Shown here: positions 40,982 through 52,609 of the stretch, in pieces | Numbering within the stretch: position 1 is the first letter of the stretch | Layout: every line of letters starts with the position of its first letter | Source of the DNA: Burkholderiales bacterium | GTDB taxonomy: Bacteria > Pseudomonadota > Gammaproteobacteria > Burkholderiales > Burkholderiaceae_C | Direction of reading: 5' to 3' | Assembly: GCA_016219375.1 (NCBI GenBank) | Contig: JACRNC010000021.1 | Location: 186,001 to 250,000, forward strand | DNA length: 64,000 bases | The notes under the pieces: model-generated | Database searches by the model: none | The model's input: the letters and a program-made list of their open reading frames with translations, nothing else | What the model was told of the DNA's origin: nothing | Made by a program: the position numbers and the translations under genes

Positions 40982-41320
40982 TCAGTGATTTTCCTTGGCA
41001 TGGTTGATGGAGTAGCGCGGGATCTCCACCACCAGATCGGTCTTGGCGACGATGGCCTGGCAGCTCAGGCGCGAGTTGGGCTCCAGGCCCCAGGCGCGGT
41101 CGAGCAGGTCTTCCTCGGCCTCTTCCATCTCGTTGAGCGAGCCGAAGCCCTCGCGCACGACCACGTGGCAGGTGGTGCAGGCGCAGCTCATGTCGCAGGC
41201 ATGCTCGATGGGGATGTCGTGCTCCAGCAGCGCCTCGCAGATGGAGGTGCCGGGCTGGACTTCGATGGTGCGGCCCTCGGGGCAGTACTCGTGGTGGGGC
41301 AGGATCTTGATCGTCGTCAT
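40982..41320 (-). CDS. fdx: ISC-type [2Fe-2S] ferredoxin
   Basis: The 112-residue ferredoxin supplies electrons for Fe-S assembly on IscU. The cluster ligands are Cys42, Cys48, Cys51 (in ACDMSCACTTC) and Cys87 (SRLSCQAIV), the same numbering as E. coli Fdx. It starts MTTIKILPH six bases after the hscA stop region; a start three codons upstream would overlap hscA. It is the last gene of hscBA-fdx; iscX, next in E. coli, is absent. Confidence 0.96.
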   Translation of the reverse strand: MTTIKILPHHEYCPEGRTIEVQPGTSICEALLEHDIPIEHACDMSCACTTCHVVVREGFGSLNEMEEAEEDLLDRAWGLEPNSRLSCQAIVAKTDLVVEIPRYSINHAKENH

Positions 41321-41325
41321 GGCGC

Positions 41326-43185
41326 TCACTTGATGTCGTCGACGCTGCGGCCGGTCAGCGCCTCGCGGATGCCGCGGTTCATGCGCTCGGCGGCAAAGGC
41401 CTCGGTGCCGCGCGCCAGCGCCTGGGTGGCGGCGTCGATGGCCAGGCGGTCCTCGCCGTGGCGGGCCTGGTCCAGGTCGGACAGCAGCCGCTCGATGGCC
41501 TCGTGCTCATCGCCGTCGAGCAGGTCGCCGTCGGCCGCCAGCGCGGCGCGGGTGGCCAGCATCAGCCGCTCGGCCTCCACGCGGGCTTCGCGCAGCGCGC
41601 GGTCGGCCATGTCTGCCTCGGCGGTGGCAAAGCCCTCCTGCAGCATGCGGGCGATGGCGTCGTCGTCCAGGCCGTAGCTGGGCTTGACAGTCACCGCGGC
41701 CTCCACACCGGAGGTCTGCTCGCGCGCGCTCACGTTGAGCAGGCCGTCGGCATCGACCTGGAAGGTGACGCGGATGCGCGCCGCGCCGGCCGGCATCGGC
41801 GGGATGCCGCGCAGCGTGAAGCGCGCCAGCGAGCGGCAGTGCTCCACCTGCTCGCGCTCGCCCTGCACCACGTGCAGCGCCATTGCGGTCTGGCCGTCCT
41901 GGTAGGTGGTGAAGTCCTGCGCCAGCGCGGTGGGGATGGTGGTGTTGCGCGGGATGATGCGCTCCACCAGCCCGCCCATGGTCTCGATGCCCAGCGACAG
42001 CGGGATCACGTCCAGCAGCAGGATGTTGCCGTCGGCCGCGTTGCCGGCCAGCTGGTTGGCCTGCACGGCCGCGCCCAGGGCTACCACCTCGTCCGGGTTC
42101 AGGTTGATCAGCGGCTCGCGCTTGAAGTACTGGCCCACGGCCTCGCGCACGGCCGGCATGCGGGTGGAGCCGCCCACCATCACCACGCCCTGCACGTCGG
42201 CGGGCGTGACCTTGGCATCGCGCAGCGCGCGGCGCACGGCGGCCAGCGTGCGGTCGATCAGCGGGCGGGTCAGCGCGTCGAAGCCGGCGCGGGTCACGGC
42301 CACGTCCAGCGCGCCGGTGCTGAGCCGGGCCTGCAGACGCGCTTCGGCCGCATCGGTCAGCGCCTCCTTGGCGCGGCGCGCGGCCACCAGCACGGCGCGC
42401 TTGTCCTGCGCTGTGGCAGCACTCAGGTGCGCCTGGGCCAGCGCCCACTGCGCCAGCGCGGCGTCGAAGTCGTCGCCGCCCAGGGCCGAGTCGCCGCCGG
42501 TGGCCACCACCTCGAACACGCCACGCGACAGGCGCAGCAACGAGATGTCGAAGGTGCCGCCCCCCAGGTCGTAGACGGCATAGAGCCCCTCCACGCCGTT
42601 GTCCAGGCCGTAGGCGATCGCCGCGGCGGTCGGCTCGTTGATCAGGCGCAGCACGTTCAGCCCGGCCAGCTGCGCGGCGTCCTTGGTCGCCTGCCGCTGC
42701 GCGTCGTCGAAGTAGGCCGGCACGGTGATGACTGCGCCGTACAGGTCGTCGTTGAAGGTGTCCTCGGCCCTGAAGCGCAGCGTGGCCAGGATCTCGGCAG
42801 AGACCTCCACCGCGGTCTTCACGCCCTCGCGCGTGGCGATGCCCACCATGCCTGGCAGGTCCACGAAGCGGTAGGGCAGCCTCTCGCGCCCGGCAATGTC
42901 AGCCAGACTGCGCCCCATGAAGCGCTTGACCGAGACGATGGTCTGCTCCGGGTCTTCGCCCTGCGCGGCCAGCGCGTCGAAGCCGATCTGCCGACGGCCG
43001 TCGCCCAGGTAGCGCACGGCGGACGGCAGGATGACCCGGCCCTCGGCATCCGACAGGCATTCGGGCACGCCGTGGCGCACCGCGGCGACCAGCGAATGCG
43101 TGGTGCCCAGGTCGATGCCGACGGCGATGCGCCTCTGGTGCGGGTCGGGCGTCTGCCCGGGCTCGGAGATCTGCAGCAGGGCCAT
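41326..43185 (-). CDS. hscA: Fe-S assembly Hsp70 chaperone HscA
   Basis: The 619-residue specialised Hsp70 binds the LPPVK loop of IscU and drives cluster transfer with HscB. Its ATPase domain starts [17 protein letters not shown] and includes [48 protein letters not shown] and [15 protein letters not shown]. The substrate domain follows from about residue 390 ([28 protein letters not shown]). It lacks the long C-terminal lid tail of DnaK. It follows hscB by 51 bp and precedes fdx with no gap. Confidence 0.96.
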   Translation of the reverse strand: MALLQISEPGQTPDPHQRRIAVGIDLGTTHSLVAAVRHGVPECLSDAEGRVILPSAVRYLGDGRRQIGFDALAAQGEDPEQTIVSVKRFMGRSLADIAGRERLPYRFVDLPGMVGIATREGVKTAVEVSAEILATLRFRAEDTFNDDLYGAVITVPAYFDDAQRQATKDAAQLAGLNVLRLINEPTAAAIAYGLDNGVEGLYAVYDLGGGTFDISLLRLSRGVFEVVATGGDSALGGDDFDAALAQWALAQAHLSAATAQDKRAVLVAARRAKEALTDAAEARLQARLSTGALDVAVTRAGFDALTRPLIDRTLAAVRRALRDAKVTPADVQGVVMVGGSTRMPAVREAVGQYFKREPLINLNPDEVVALGAAVQANQLAGNAADGNILLLDVIPLSLGIETMGGLVERIIPRNTTIPTALAQDFTTYQDGQTAMALHVVQGEREQVEHCRSLARFTLRGIPPMPAGAARIRVTFQVDADGLLNVSAREQTSGVEAAVTVKPSYGLDDDAIARMLQEGFATAEADMADRALREARVEAERLMLATRAALAADGDLLDGDEHEAIERLLSDLDQARHGEDRLAIDAATQALARGTEAFAAERMNRGIREALTGRSVDDIK

Positions 43186-43236
43186 GATGGCTCTTCTCGT
43201 TGTAGGTTGCCGTTGTGATCGGTCGAGGCGGCGGGC

Positions 43237-43755
43237 TCAGGACGCCAGCGCGTCCAGCCGGTCGTCCACCTCGGCGGCGAAGCGCTGCACGAACATCAGC
43301 GCGCGCACGGTGGCCGCAGCGGCAGCCGCGTCATTGCGCTCGTCGAGCTCCTGGCGCACCTGCTCCAGCAGGCGCTCGCGCTCGGCGCTCACCTCGTCAT
43401 GCAAAGCCTGCACGGCGGGCTCACCGGCCGCCTCGTCCAGCGCCTCGCGCCATTCCATCTGCTTCATCAGGAAGGCCGCCGGCATGGCGGTGTTGCGCTC
43501 AGCCTCGACCGACGCCCCGCGCAGCTCGCACAGGTAGGCCGCGCGACGCAGCGGGTCCTTCAGGCGCTGATAGGCCTCGTTGACGCGCACCGCCCACTGC
43601 ATGGCCACGCGCTGCGCGGCCGCGCCCTGGGCGACGAAGCGGTCCGGGTGGATCTGGTTCTGCAGCGCCTTCCAGCGCGCATCGATGGCCGCGCGGTCCT
43701 GCGCCTGGGCTTGCGGCAGGCCGAAGAGCGTGAAGTCGTCGTCGTCCAGGGTCAT
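43237..43755 (-). CDS. hscB: J-domain co-chaperone HscB
   Basis: HscB is the J protein that delivers IscU to HscA. The 172-residue product has DDDFTLFGLPQAQAQD, then the J-domain HPD motif at 36-38 (NQIHPDRF), and a C-terminal three-helix IscU-binding domain (FLMKQMEWREALDE). It stands at the head of hscBA-fdx, separated from iscA by a 97-bp gap with a terminator-like hairpin. HscB could therefore have reduced or independent expression. Confidence 0.96.
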   Translation of the reverse strand: MTLDDDDFTLFGLPQAQAQDRAAIDARWKALQNQIHPDRFVAQGAAAQRVAMQWAVRVNEAYQRLKDPLRRAAYLCELRGASVEAERNTAMPAAFLMKQMEWREALDEAAGEPAVQALHDEVSAERERLLEQVRQELDERNDAAAAAATVRALMFVQRFAAEVDDRLDALAS

Positions 43756-43785
43756 GATGGGCGTGGCCGGGGGCCATCAAAACGA

Positions 43786-43813
43786 AAGCCCGACTGCCGG
43801 GCAGGTCGGGCCT
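43786..43813 (-). terminator. terminator or attenuator hairpin between iscA and hscB
   Basis: The minus strand has GCCCGAC/GTCGGGC stems separated by a loop with CTGCCCGGCA, followed by TTTCGTTTTG. It is a good intrinsic-terminator shape in the middle of what is usually one operon, so it may limit readthrough from iscRSUA into hscBA-fdx. Confidence 0.75.
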
Positions 43814-43852
43814 TCACTGCGGGGCGGTGGGCGGAGTCTGGCGCGGTCCTGC

Positions 43853-44194
43853 TCAGACCCGGAAGGACTCCCCGCAGCCGCAGCGGTCCCGCTCACGCGG
43901 ATTGTGGAACTTGAAGCCCTCGTTGAGGCCCTCGCGCACGAAGTCCAGCTCGGTGCCGTCGATGTAGGGCAGGCTCTTCGGGTCCACCAGGACCTTGACG
44001 CCGTGGTGCTCGAAGACGTGATCTTCGGGCGCGATCTCGTCGGCGTACTCGATCTTGTAGGCCAGGCCAGAGCAGCCGGTGGTCTTCACGCCCAGACGCA
44101 CGCCCACGCCCCGGCCACGCTTGGCCAGGTAGCGGGACACATGGCGGGCCGCGGCTTCGGTCAGCGAGACGGACATCGTCGTGGGGGCGCTCAT
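43853..44194 (-). CDS. iscA: A-type Fe-S carrier protein IscA
   Basis: IscA carries iron or Fe-S clusters to target proteins. The 113-residue product (about 107 in E. coli) has the three conserved cysteines: one in [10 protein letters not shown] and two in the terminal [24 protein letters not shown] is typical. The start is uncertain: ATGs at 44200, 44194 and 44176 are all in frame; 44176 would match the E. coli length. It follows iscU by 11 bp. Confidence 0.95.
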   Translation of the reverse strand: MSAPTTMSVSLTEAAARHVSRYLAKRGRGVGVRLGVKTTGCSGLAYKIEYADEIAPEDHVFEHHGVKVLVDPKSLPYIDGTELDFVREGLNEGFKFHNPRERDRCGCGESFRV

Positions 44195-44205
44195 GTCCAT
44201 GATGG

Positions 44206-44598
44206 TCAGGCGGTGGCGCCGTGCTTGGCCTTGTAGTCGGTGACCGCGGCCTTGATCGCGTCCTCGGCCAGAATGGAGCAGTGGATCTTGACCGGCGGCA
44301 GGGCGAGTTCTTCAGCGATCTGGGTGTTCTTGATGTCCAGCGCCTGGTCCAGCGTCTTGCCCTTGACCCACTCGGTGACCAGCGACGACGACGCGATGGC
44401 CGAGCCGCAGCCATAGGTCTTGAAGCGCGCGTCCTCGATCACCCCGGTGGCCGGGTTGACCTTGATCTGCAGCTTCATCACGTCGCCGCAGGCCGGCGCG
44501 CCGACCATGCCGGTGCCGACCGATTCGTCGCCCTTCTCGAAGGAGCCGACGTTGCGCGGGTTCTCGTAGTGGTCGATGACCTTGTTGCTGTATGCCAT
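44206..44598 (-). CDS. iscU: Fe-S cluster scaffold protein IscU
   Basis: IscU is the scaffold on which new clusters are built. The 130-residue protein has the three ligand cysteines Cys37 (GAPACGDVM), Cys64 (YGCGSAIA) and Cys107 (KIHCSIL). The HscA recognition motif LPPVK is at 100-104. A strong GAGGAG stands 9 bp before the ATG. It lies between iscS and iscA. Confidence 0.97.
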   Translation of the reverse strand: MAYSNKVIDHYENPRNVGSFEKGDESVGTGMVGAPACGDVMKLQIKVNPATGVIEDARFKTYGCGSAIASSSLVTEWVKGKTLDQALDIKNTQIAEELALPPVKIHCSILAEDAIKAAVTDYKAKHGATA

Positions 44599-44724
44599 GG
44601 CATCTACTCCTCAATCACACTGGCCGCGGGCGCCGCGCCCGCCAGCCCCTGCTGGATCCCCTGGCGGGGCCGGCTGCCGCAGGCTGCAGCCGGTGTCGTG
44701 TCTGGTGGCCTCGATGGGCAGGCG

Positions 44725-45945
44725 TCAGTGCGCCGCCCACTGGATGGTGCTGAGGTCCACGCCTTCCTTGTACATGTCCCACAGCGGCGAGAGCTCGCGC
44801 AGCTTGGCCACCTGGGTCTGCAGCAGGGAGACGGCGTAGTCAATCTCTTCGGCCGTGGTGAAGCGGCCGATGGTCATGCGCAGCGAGCTGTGCGCCAGCT
44901 CGTCGCTGCGGCCCAGCGCGCGCAGCACGTAGCTGGGCTCCAGGCTGGCCGAGGTGCAGGCCGAGCCGGAGGACACGGCGATGCCCTTGACGCCCATGAT
45001 CAGCGACTCGCCTTCGACATAGTTGAAGGACGCGTTCAAGTTGTGCGGCACCCGGCGCTCCAGGTCGCCGTTGATGAACACCTGCTCGATCTGCTGGATG
45101 CCCTGGAGCAGCCGCTGCTGCAGGCCGCGGATGCGCTCCAGCTCGGCGGGCATCTCTTCACGAGCGATGCGGAAGGCCTCGCCCATGCCGACGATCTGGT
45201 GCACCGGCAGCGTGCCCGAGCGCATGCCGCGCTCATGGCCGCCGCCGTGCATCTGCGCCTCGATGCGCACGCGCGGCTTGCGGCGCACATACAGCGCGCC
45301 CTGGCCCTTGGGGCCGTAGGTCTTGTGCGAGGCCAGGCTCAGCAGGTCCACCGGCTGGCGGGCCATGTCGATCTCCACCTTGCCGCTGGCCTGGGCCGCA
45401 TCGCAATGGAAGATCACGCCCTTCTCACGGCAGAGGGCGCCGATGGTGTCGATGTCCTGGATGACGCCGATCTCGTTGTTGACGTACATCACCGAGGCCA
45501 GGATGGTCCCGGGCTTGAGCGCGTCGCGGAAGCGGTCCAGGTCGAGCAGGCCGTTCTCCTGCACGTCCAGGTAAGTGACTTCGAAGCCCTGGCGCTCCAG
45601 CTCCCGGCAGGTGTCGAGCACCGCCTTGTGCTCGGTCTTGACGGTGACGATGTGGTTGCCGCGGCTCTTGTAGAAGTGGGCCGCGCCCTTGAGCGCCAGG
45701 TTGTTGGACTCCGTGGCGCCGGAGGTCCAGACGATCTCGCGCGGATCCGCATGGATCAGGTCGGCCACCTGCTGGCGCGCCTTCTCCACCGCCTCTTCCG
45801 CCTCCCAGCCCCAGGCATGGCTGCGCGAGGCCGGGTTGCCGAAGTGCTCGCGCAGCCAGGGGATCATCGCGTCGACCACGCGCGGGTCCACCGGCGTGGT
45901 GGCCCCGTAGTCCATGTAGATGGGGAAGTGCGGCGTCATGTCCAT
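44725..45945 (-). CDS. iscS: cysteine desulfurase IscS
   Basis: IscS is a PLP enzyme that takes sulfur from cysteine for Fe-S clusters, tRNA thiolation and other uses. The 406-residue protein has [14 protein letters not shown], the PLP Lys in [14 protein letters not shown], and the sulfur-carrying Cys in [22 protein letters not shown]. The terminus [20 protein letters not shown] continues to a usual end. It is 60 bp from iscR and 126 bp from iscU. Confidence 0.97.
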   Translation of the reverse strand: MDMTPHFPIYMDYGATTPVDPRVVDAMIPWLREHFGNPASRSHAWGWEAEEAVEKARQQVADLIHADPREIVWTSGATESNNLALKGAAHFYKSRGNHIVTVKTEHKAVLDTCRELERQGFEVTYLDVQENGLLDLDRFRDALKPGTILASVMYVNNEIGVIQDIDTIGALCREKGVIFHCDAAQASGKVEIDMARQPVDLLSLASHKTYGPKGQGALYVRRKPRVRIEAQMHGGGHERGMRSGTLPVHQIVGMGEAFRIAREEMPAELERIRGLQQRLLQGIQQIEQVFINGDLERRVPHNLNASFNYVEGESLIMGVKGIAVSSGSACTSASLEPSYVLRALGRSDELAHSSLRMTIGRFTTAEEIDYAVSLLQTQVAKLRELSPLWDMYKEGVDLSTIQWAAH

Positions 45946-46005
45946 GGTGGACGGTCCTGGAAGCGGAAAAGGCGGAAAGCGGTGAATGCGGGTTCGGGCC
46001 CGGGC

Positions 46006-46539
46006 TCACTTGCCCAGGGCGGTGCCCAGGGCGAAGACGGAGTTCGGCGCGTTGACCTTGATGGGCTTGACCACCGGCTGGGTGGAGATGGCCCGCTTGA
46101 CCGGCTGGTCCTCGATGGACACGCCGCGGGCAAGCTGGTCGTCCACCAGCTTGCGCAGGCTGATGGAGTCCAGGTACTCGATCATCTTTTGGTTGAGACT
46201 GGACCACAGCTCGTGCGTCATGCAGCGGCCGGCGTCGTCGCCCATGCAGTTCTCCTTGCCGCCGCAGCCGGTGGCGTCGATGGGCTCATCGACGGCGACG
46301 ATGATGTCGGCAACCGTGATCTCCTCGGCCTTGCGTCCGAGCGAATAGCCGCCGCCCGGGCCGCGGGTGCTCTCCACCAGCTCGTGGCGGCGCAGCTTGC
46401 CGAAGAGCTGCTCCAGGTAGGACAGCGAGATCTGCTGGCGCTGGCTGATGGCGGCCAGTGCCACCGGCCCCGTGTGCTCACGCAGGGCCAGGTCGATCAT
46501 GGCGGTGACGGCGAAGCGGCCTTTGGTGGTCAGTCGCAT
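46006..46539 (-). CDS. iscR: Rrf2-family [2Fe-2S] regulator IscR
   Basis: IscR senses Fe-S status and represses the isc operon when it holds a [2Fe-2S] cluster. The 177-residue protein has MRLTTKGRFAVTAMIDLAL, the winged helix ISLSYLEQLFGKLRRHELVES, GPGGGYSLGR, and three ligand cysteines at about 92, 98 and 106, followed by THELW. ATG 46539 is supported by GAGGAG 9 bp upstream. A good IscR box lies 129 bp upstream, so self-control is likely. Confidence 0.96.
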   Translation of the reverse strand: MRLTTKGRFAVTAMIDLALREHTGPVALAAISQRQQISLSYLEQLFGKLRRHELVESTRGPGGGYSLGRKAEEITVADIIVAVDEPIDATGCGGKENCMGDDAGRCMTHELWSSLNQKMIEYLDSISLRKLVDDQLARGVSIEDQPVKRAISTQPVVKPIKVNAPNSVFALGTALGK

Positions 46540-46667
46540 GGCAGGACTCCTCGAGGTGGGATGGGGGGCACGGTGGCGCCGTGCGCGGCGCAAGAGCCCG
46601 AACCTTGGCAAACCCCATTCCCCTTCGGGGTCTTCTCGGGTACGTCCCTAAGGGCGAACCCGCGATG

Positions 46668-46692
46668 AAACCCGAGTGATTTAGTCAAATTC
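46668..46692 (-). promoter_or_regulatory. type-1 IscR binding site before iscR
   Basis: On the minus strand GACT-AAATC-ACTC with flanking TTT and GGGTTT aligns with the type 1 consensus (GACTRWWWYAGTC core) with a single core mismatch. It starts about 130 bp before iscR, overlapping a TTGACT that may serve as -35. The remaining 46540-46667 leader shows no gene. Confidence 0.7.
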
Positions 46693-46779
46693 TAGCGCAG
46701 GCCACCCGAACGTGCAGGCCAGGCTGGCGGCGGGGTCGTACCGGCCTTGAAGCATCCACGCCGACTTCCGGGTTAACCC

Positions 46780-46807
46780 TTGAAATCCCCGGGCAGACCC
46801 CTATATT
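46780..46807 (+). promoter_or_regulatory. sigma-70-like promoter for the 46843 gene
   Basis: TTGAAA, a 16-bp spacer and TATATT are seen upstream of the small gene at 46843. The predicted transcript start is near 46814, leaving about 29 nt of leader with a Shine-Dalgarno. Confidence 0.65.
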
Positions 46808-46842
46808 TGCTGCACTGCACAACGACTTCCAAGGAGTCTGCC

Positions 46843-47097
46843 ATGTCTCAAGCCGCCAAGTGGAATGAAGTGCCTGCCACGTCCGACCGGGATCGCAAGG
46901 CCCTGGGTGTGGAGAAGCTGGGTGTGATCGGGGGCTTCCTGGTCGGGCTGCCCGCCGGCCTGGAGCTGGTGCGTGAGCCGCTGCTGGCGGCCGGCGCGCC
47001 GTCCGGAGTGACCGGGGTGGCCACGGTGGCTGCCGTGGCTTTGTGCACCTGGGTGGGCCTGCGCGTGGGCTCGGCCCTGGCAAGCAAGACGCACTGA
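46843..47097 (+). CDS. small protein of unknown function with two hydrophobic segments
   Basis: The 84-residue protein has a polar N-terminus (SQAAKWNEVPATSDRDRKALG) and two moderately hydrophobic segments, about residues 26-44 (GVIGGFLVGLPAGLELV) and 55-76 (GVTGVATVAAVALCTWVGLRVG). These could form a helical hairpin in the membrane. ATG 46843 is supported by AAGGAG 8 bp upstream and a readable promoter at 46780-46807. A terminator follows at 47175. It stands alone between iscR and uvrB. I do not recognise the family. Confidence 0.7.
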   Translation: MSQAAKWNEVPATSDRDRKALGVEKLGVIGGFLVGLPAGLELVREPLLAAGAPSGVTGVATVAAVALCTWVGLRVGSALASKTH

Positions 47098-47174
47098 GGA
47101 CAGCCCCGCTCGGGATCGCACCGAGCGACACAGTCCCGGCGCGGCAAGCAGGCTTGCCCGCCAACGCACGCAGA

Positions 47175-47200
47175 CAAAGCCGGCTTCCATGCCGGCTTTG
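47175..47200. terminator. bidirectional terminator between the small gene and uvrB
   Basis: A perfect 10-bp stem CAAAGCCGGC/GCCGGCTTTG with loop TTCCAT lies between convergent genes. T-rich sequence follows on the plus strand (TTGCTT). On the minus strand the stem itself ends in TTTG. Confidence 0.75.
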
Positions 47201-47229
47201 TTGCTTGACCGGCGCCTGGTCCGCGTCGC

Positions 47230-49356
<2,127 letters not shown>

Positions 49357-49719
49357 GGGCGATGCAGATGGGGGCGCAGATGGGGGCGCGTGCAGCGGCT
49401 GACAAGAGCGCGCGGGGTGGAAACAGCCGCGCGCGATGCGGCGCCCGGCGCAGGCGTGACGAAGGGCCGTGGCAGCCGCGGCAGGGCACATGCGCGGCCG
49501 GCCGCGCGCTTAAAATTTCGGCACCCGCGCGCCGGGCTGCGCCTGCATGCCGAATGGCAAGAGCCGCGCCCGCGAGGGTGGCCGCCAGATGTCGCCCCGA
49601 CCTGGCCGGCGGCCGAAGCTGCCAGCCTAACGCAGTCGCCCGTGCGCGGTGCGATGTGGCAGCGCCCTCCTCTCCCCGCAGTCTGTCCGCCCTCCATTCA
49701 TCCGCCTCAAGGTCTCAGC
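49357..49719. promoter_or_regulatory. 363-bp divergent region between uvrB and the aminotransferase gene
   Basis: The region must drive both genes. I see a short direct repeat CGCAGATGGGGG (about 49365-49389, two imperfect copies) near the uvrB start. No LexA box (CTGT-N8-ACAG) and no clear -35/-10 pair could be found by eye. Short frames here look compositional. Confidence 0.4.
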
Positions 49720-50916
49720 ATGTCTTTGTTTTCCGCCGTCGAGATGGCCCCGCGCGACCCGATCCTGGGTCTGAACGAGCAGTTCAACGCCGACCCGAAC
49801 CCCAACAAGGTCAACCTGGGCGTGGGCGTCTACACCGACGACAACGGCAAGCTGCCGCTGCTCAAGTGCGTGGCCGCGGCCGAGAAGCAGATGCTGGAAG
49901 CGCCCAAGGCGCGCGGCTACCTGCCGATCGACGGCATCGCCGCCTATGACAAGGCGGTGCAGGGCCTGGTGTTCGGCGCCGAGCATGCCGCCGTGAAAGC
50001 CGGCCGCATCTCCACCGTGCAGGCCATCGGCGGCACCGGCGGCCTGAAGCTGGGCGCGGACTTCCTGAAGCGCCTGACGCCCGATGCGCAGGTGCTGATC
50101 TCCGACCCGAGCTGGGAGAACCACCGCGCGCTGTTCGAGTCCGCTGGGTTCAACGTGGGCACCTATCCGTACTACGACGCGGCCAAGCGCGGCATCAACG
50201 TGGACGGCATGCTGGCCGCGCTGAAGGCCGCCGCCCCCGGCACGATCGTCGTGCTGCACGCCTGCTGCCACAACCCGACCGGCTACGACCTGACCGAAGC
50301 GCAGTGGGACGACGTCATCGCCGCCTGCAAGGCCAGCGCACTCGTGCCCTTCCTGGACATGGCCTACCAGGGCTTCGGCGAGGGCATCGCCGAGGACGGC
50401 AAGGTGGTGATCAAGTTCCTCGACGCCGGGCTGAGCTTCTTCGTCTCCACCAGCTTCTCCAAGAGCTTCTCGCTCTACGGCGAGCGCGTGGGCGCGCTGA
50501 GCATCGTCAGCGAGACGGCCGACGAGGCCGCGCGCGTGCTGAGCCAGCTGAAGCGCGTGATCCGCACCAACTACTCCAACCCGCCCACGCACGGCGCGCA
50601 GGTGGTGGCCACCGTGCTGACCACGCCCGAGCTGCGCAAGCTGTGGGAGGAGGAGCTGGCCGGCATGCGCGAGCGCATCCGCACCATGCGCAGCGCGCTG
50701 GTGGCCAAGCTCAAGGAAGCCGGCGTGGATGACGACCTGAGCTTCATCACCCGCCAGAAGGGCATGTTCAGCTACTCGGGCCTGAACGCCACGCAGATGC
50801 AGCGCCTGCGCAGCGAGTTCGGCATCTACGGCGTGGACTCCGGCCGCATCTGTGTTGCCGCGCTCAACAGCCACAACATCGACGCCGTGGCCAAGGCCAT
50901 CCGCCAGGTGATGTGA
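49720..50916 (+). CDS. class I aromatic/aspartate aminotransferase
   Basis: The 398-residue PLP enzyme transfers amino groups between aspartate or aromatic amino acids and 2-oxoglutarate. It has APRDPILGLNEQFNADPNPNKVNLGVGVYTDDNG, HACCHNPTGYDLTEAQWDDV, and the PLP Lys248 in STSFSKSFSLYGERVGAL. KGMFSYSGLNATQMQRLRSEFGIYGVDSGRICVAALN follows. The pattern matches the AspC/TyrB subgroup Ia; aspartate versus aromatic preference cannot be told. AAGG stands 8 bp before the ATG. Confidence 0.94.
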   Translation: MSLFSAVEMAPRDPILGLNEQFNADPNPNKVNLGVGVYTDDNGKLPLLKCVAAAEKQMLEAPKARGYLPIDGIAAYDKAVQGLVFGAEHAAVKAGRISTVQAIGGTGGLKLGADFLKRLTPDAQVLISDPSWENHRALFESAGFNVGTYPYYDAAKRGINVDGMLAALKAAAPGTIVVLHACCHNPTGYDLTEAQWDDVIAACKASALVPFLDMAYQGFGEGIAEDGKVVIKFLDAGLSFFVSTSFSKSFSLYGERVGALSIVSETADEAARVLSQLKRVIRTNYSNPPTHGAQVVATVLTTPELRKLWEEELAGMRERIRTMRSALVAKLKEAGVDDDLSFITRQKGMFSYSGLNATQMQRLRSEFGIYGVDSGRICVAALNSHNIDAVAKAIRQVM

Positions 50917-51189
50917 CATCCACCCGGGCGCCCGGCGCCCCAGCGAAGCAACGCCCGGTCTGCGCGAGCACCCGGGGGTTGCTGTTTCTGCAAGGCGAAA
51001 GAGCCCGATGCCGGGCCGGCATGGGGCAAGCGTGAACAGTCGCACGCGGCTGCCGTTTTTCCGACGTTGACCCGGGGCGTACACCGAGACCATAGGCGTG
51101 TACAGCCACCACGAATGGTGGCATGCTGCACTGCAGCAAATCCGGTTCGCGGCCGCCGCGATTCCGGCCCTCACGTCCCCGAGGTCGCC

Positions 51190-52455
51190 ATGCTCTACCA
51201 GCTCTACGAAACCCAGCGCGCGCTGCTCAGCCCCTTCTCCGAGTTCGCCAGCGCATCGTCCAAGCTCTACAGCCACCCGCTGTCGCCGTTCGCCCATGCG
51301 CCGGGCGCGCAGCGCATGGCCGCCAGCTTCGACTTGGTGCACCGGCTGACCAAGGACTACGAGAAGCCCGAGTTCAACATCACCTCGGTGAAGGCGGGCG
51401 GCGCGCAGGTCGTGATCCAGGAGCAGGTGGCCATCGACAAGCCCTTCTGCCGGCTGATCCGCTTCAAGCGCTTTACCGACGATGCGCAGGCGCTGGCCGC
51501 CATGCGCAAGCAGCCGTCGGTGCTGATCGTGGCGCCACTGTCGGGCCATCACTCCACGCTGCTGCGCGACACGGTGCGCACCATGCTGCAGGACCACAAG
51601 GTCTACATCACCGACTGGGTGGATGCGCGCATGGTGCCGGCCGAGGCGGGTCCCTTCCACCTGGATGACTATGTCAACTATGTGCAGGAGTTCATCCGCC
51701 ACATCGGGCCCAATGTGCACGTGATGTCGGTGTGCCAGCCCACCGTGCCGGTGCTGGCTGCCGTGTCGCTGATGGCCAGCCGCGGCGAGCCCACGCCGCT
51801 GACGATGGTGATGATGGGCGGGCCCATCGACGCCCGCAAATCGCCCACGGCGGTGAACAACCTGGCGATGAACAAGTCGTTCGAGTGGTTCGAGAACAAC
51901 GTGATCCACCGCGTGCCGCCCAACTATCCCGGCGCGGGCCGCCGCGTGTACCCGGGCTTCCTGCAGCACACCGGCTTCGTGGCCATGAACCCCGACCGGC
52001 ACCTGACCTCGCACTACGACTACTTCCTGGACCTGATCCGCGGCGATGACGACAGCGCCGAGGCCCACCGCCAGTTCTACGACTAGTACAACGCCGTGCT
52101 TGACATGCCGGCCGAGTACTACCTGGACACCATCAAGATCGTGTTCCAGGACTTCGCCCTGGTCAACAGCACCTGGGACGTGCGCAACCCCGAGGGGCAG
52201 CCCGAGCGCGTGCGGCCGCAGGACATCACCACCACCGCGCTGCTGACGGTGGAGGGCGAGCTGGACGACATCTCCGGCGCCGGCCAGACCGAGGCCGCGC
52301 ATGAGCTGTGTACCGGCATCCCGGCCGGGCGCAGCCTGCACTACACGGTCCAGGGCGCCGGGCACTACGGCATCTTCTCGGGCCGACGCTGGCGCGAGAA
52401 GGCCTATCCGCAGATCCGCGAATTCATCCGCACGCACGACAAGCCGGCGGACTGA
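51190..52455 (+). pseudogene. phaZ: intracellular polyhydroxybutyrate depolymerase, interrupted by an in-frame TAG
   Basis: The gene reads as 420 sense codons plus one TAG at codon 299 (52084-52086), within HRQFYD-TAG-YNAVLDMPAEYYLDT, where relatives usually have a Glu codon (GAG). The length matches PhaZ (about 420). The catalytic Cys182 (SVCQPT) lies before the TAG; the probable Asp359 or 360 (GELDDISG) and His392 (GAGHYGIF) lie after it, as in Cupriavidus PhaZa1. A truncated product would lack the triad. The downstream frame is perfectly conserved, so the break is recent, an error or read through. PhaZ normally degrades PHB granules in the cytoplasm. Confidence 0.88.
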
Positions 52456-52609
52456 GCGGCCTCTCGCCGAAGACGCGGCGGGATAATCGCAACCCCGCAG
52501 CGCGCCTTCAGCGCTCACCCGGGCATTCGACAACGCCCCCACCATCGGCAGCCCGCGCGGCTGCCGATGCGTTCGAGGGCCCGCTGCGCACCGCTGCCCG
52601 CGCCCCGTG

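Noticed and set aside
49357-49719. LexA box between uvrB and the aminotransferase gene
   Set aside because: I looked for CTGT-N8-ACAG on both strands and saw no acceptable match.
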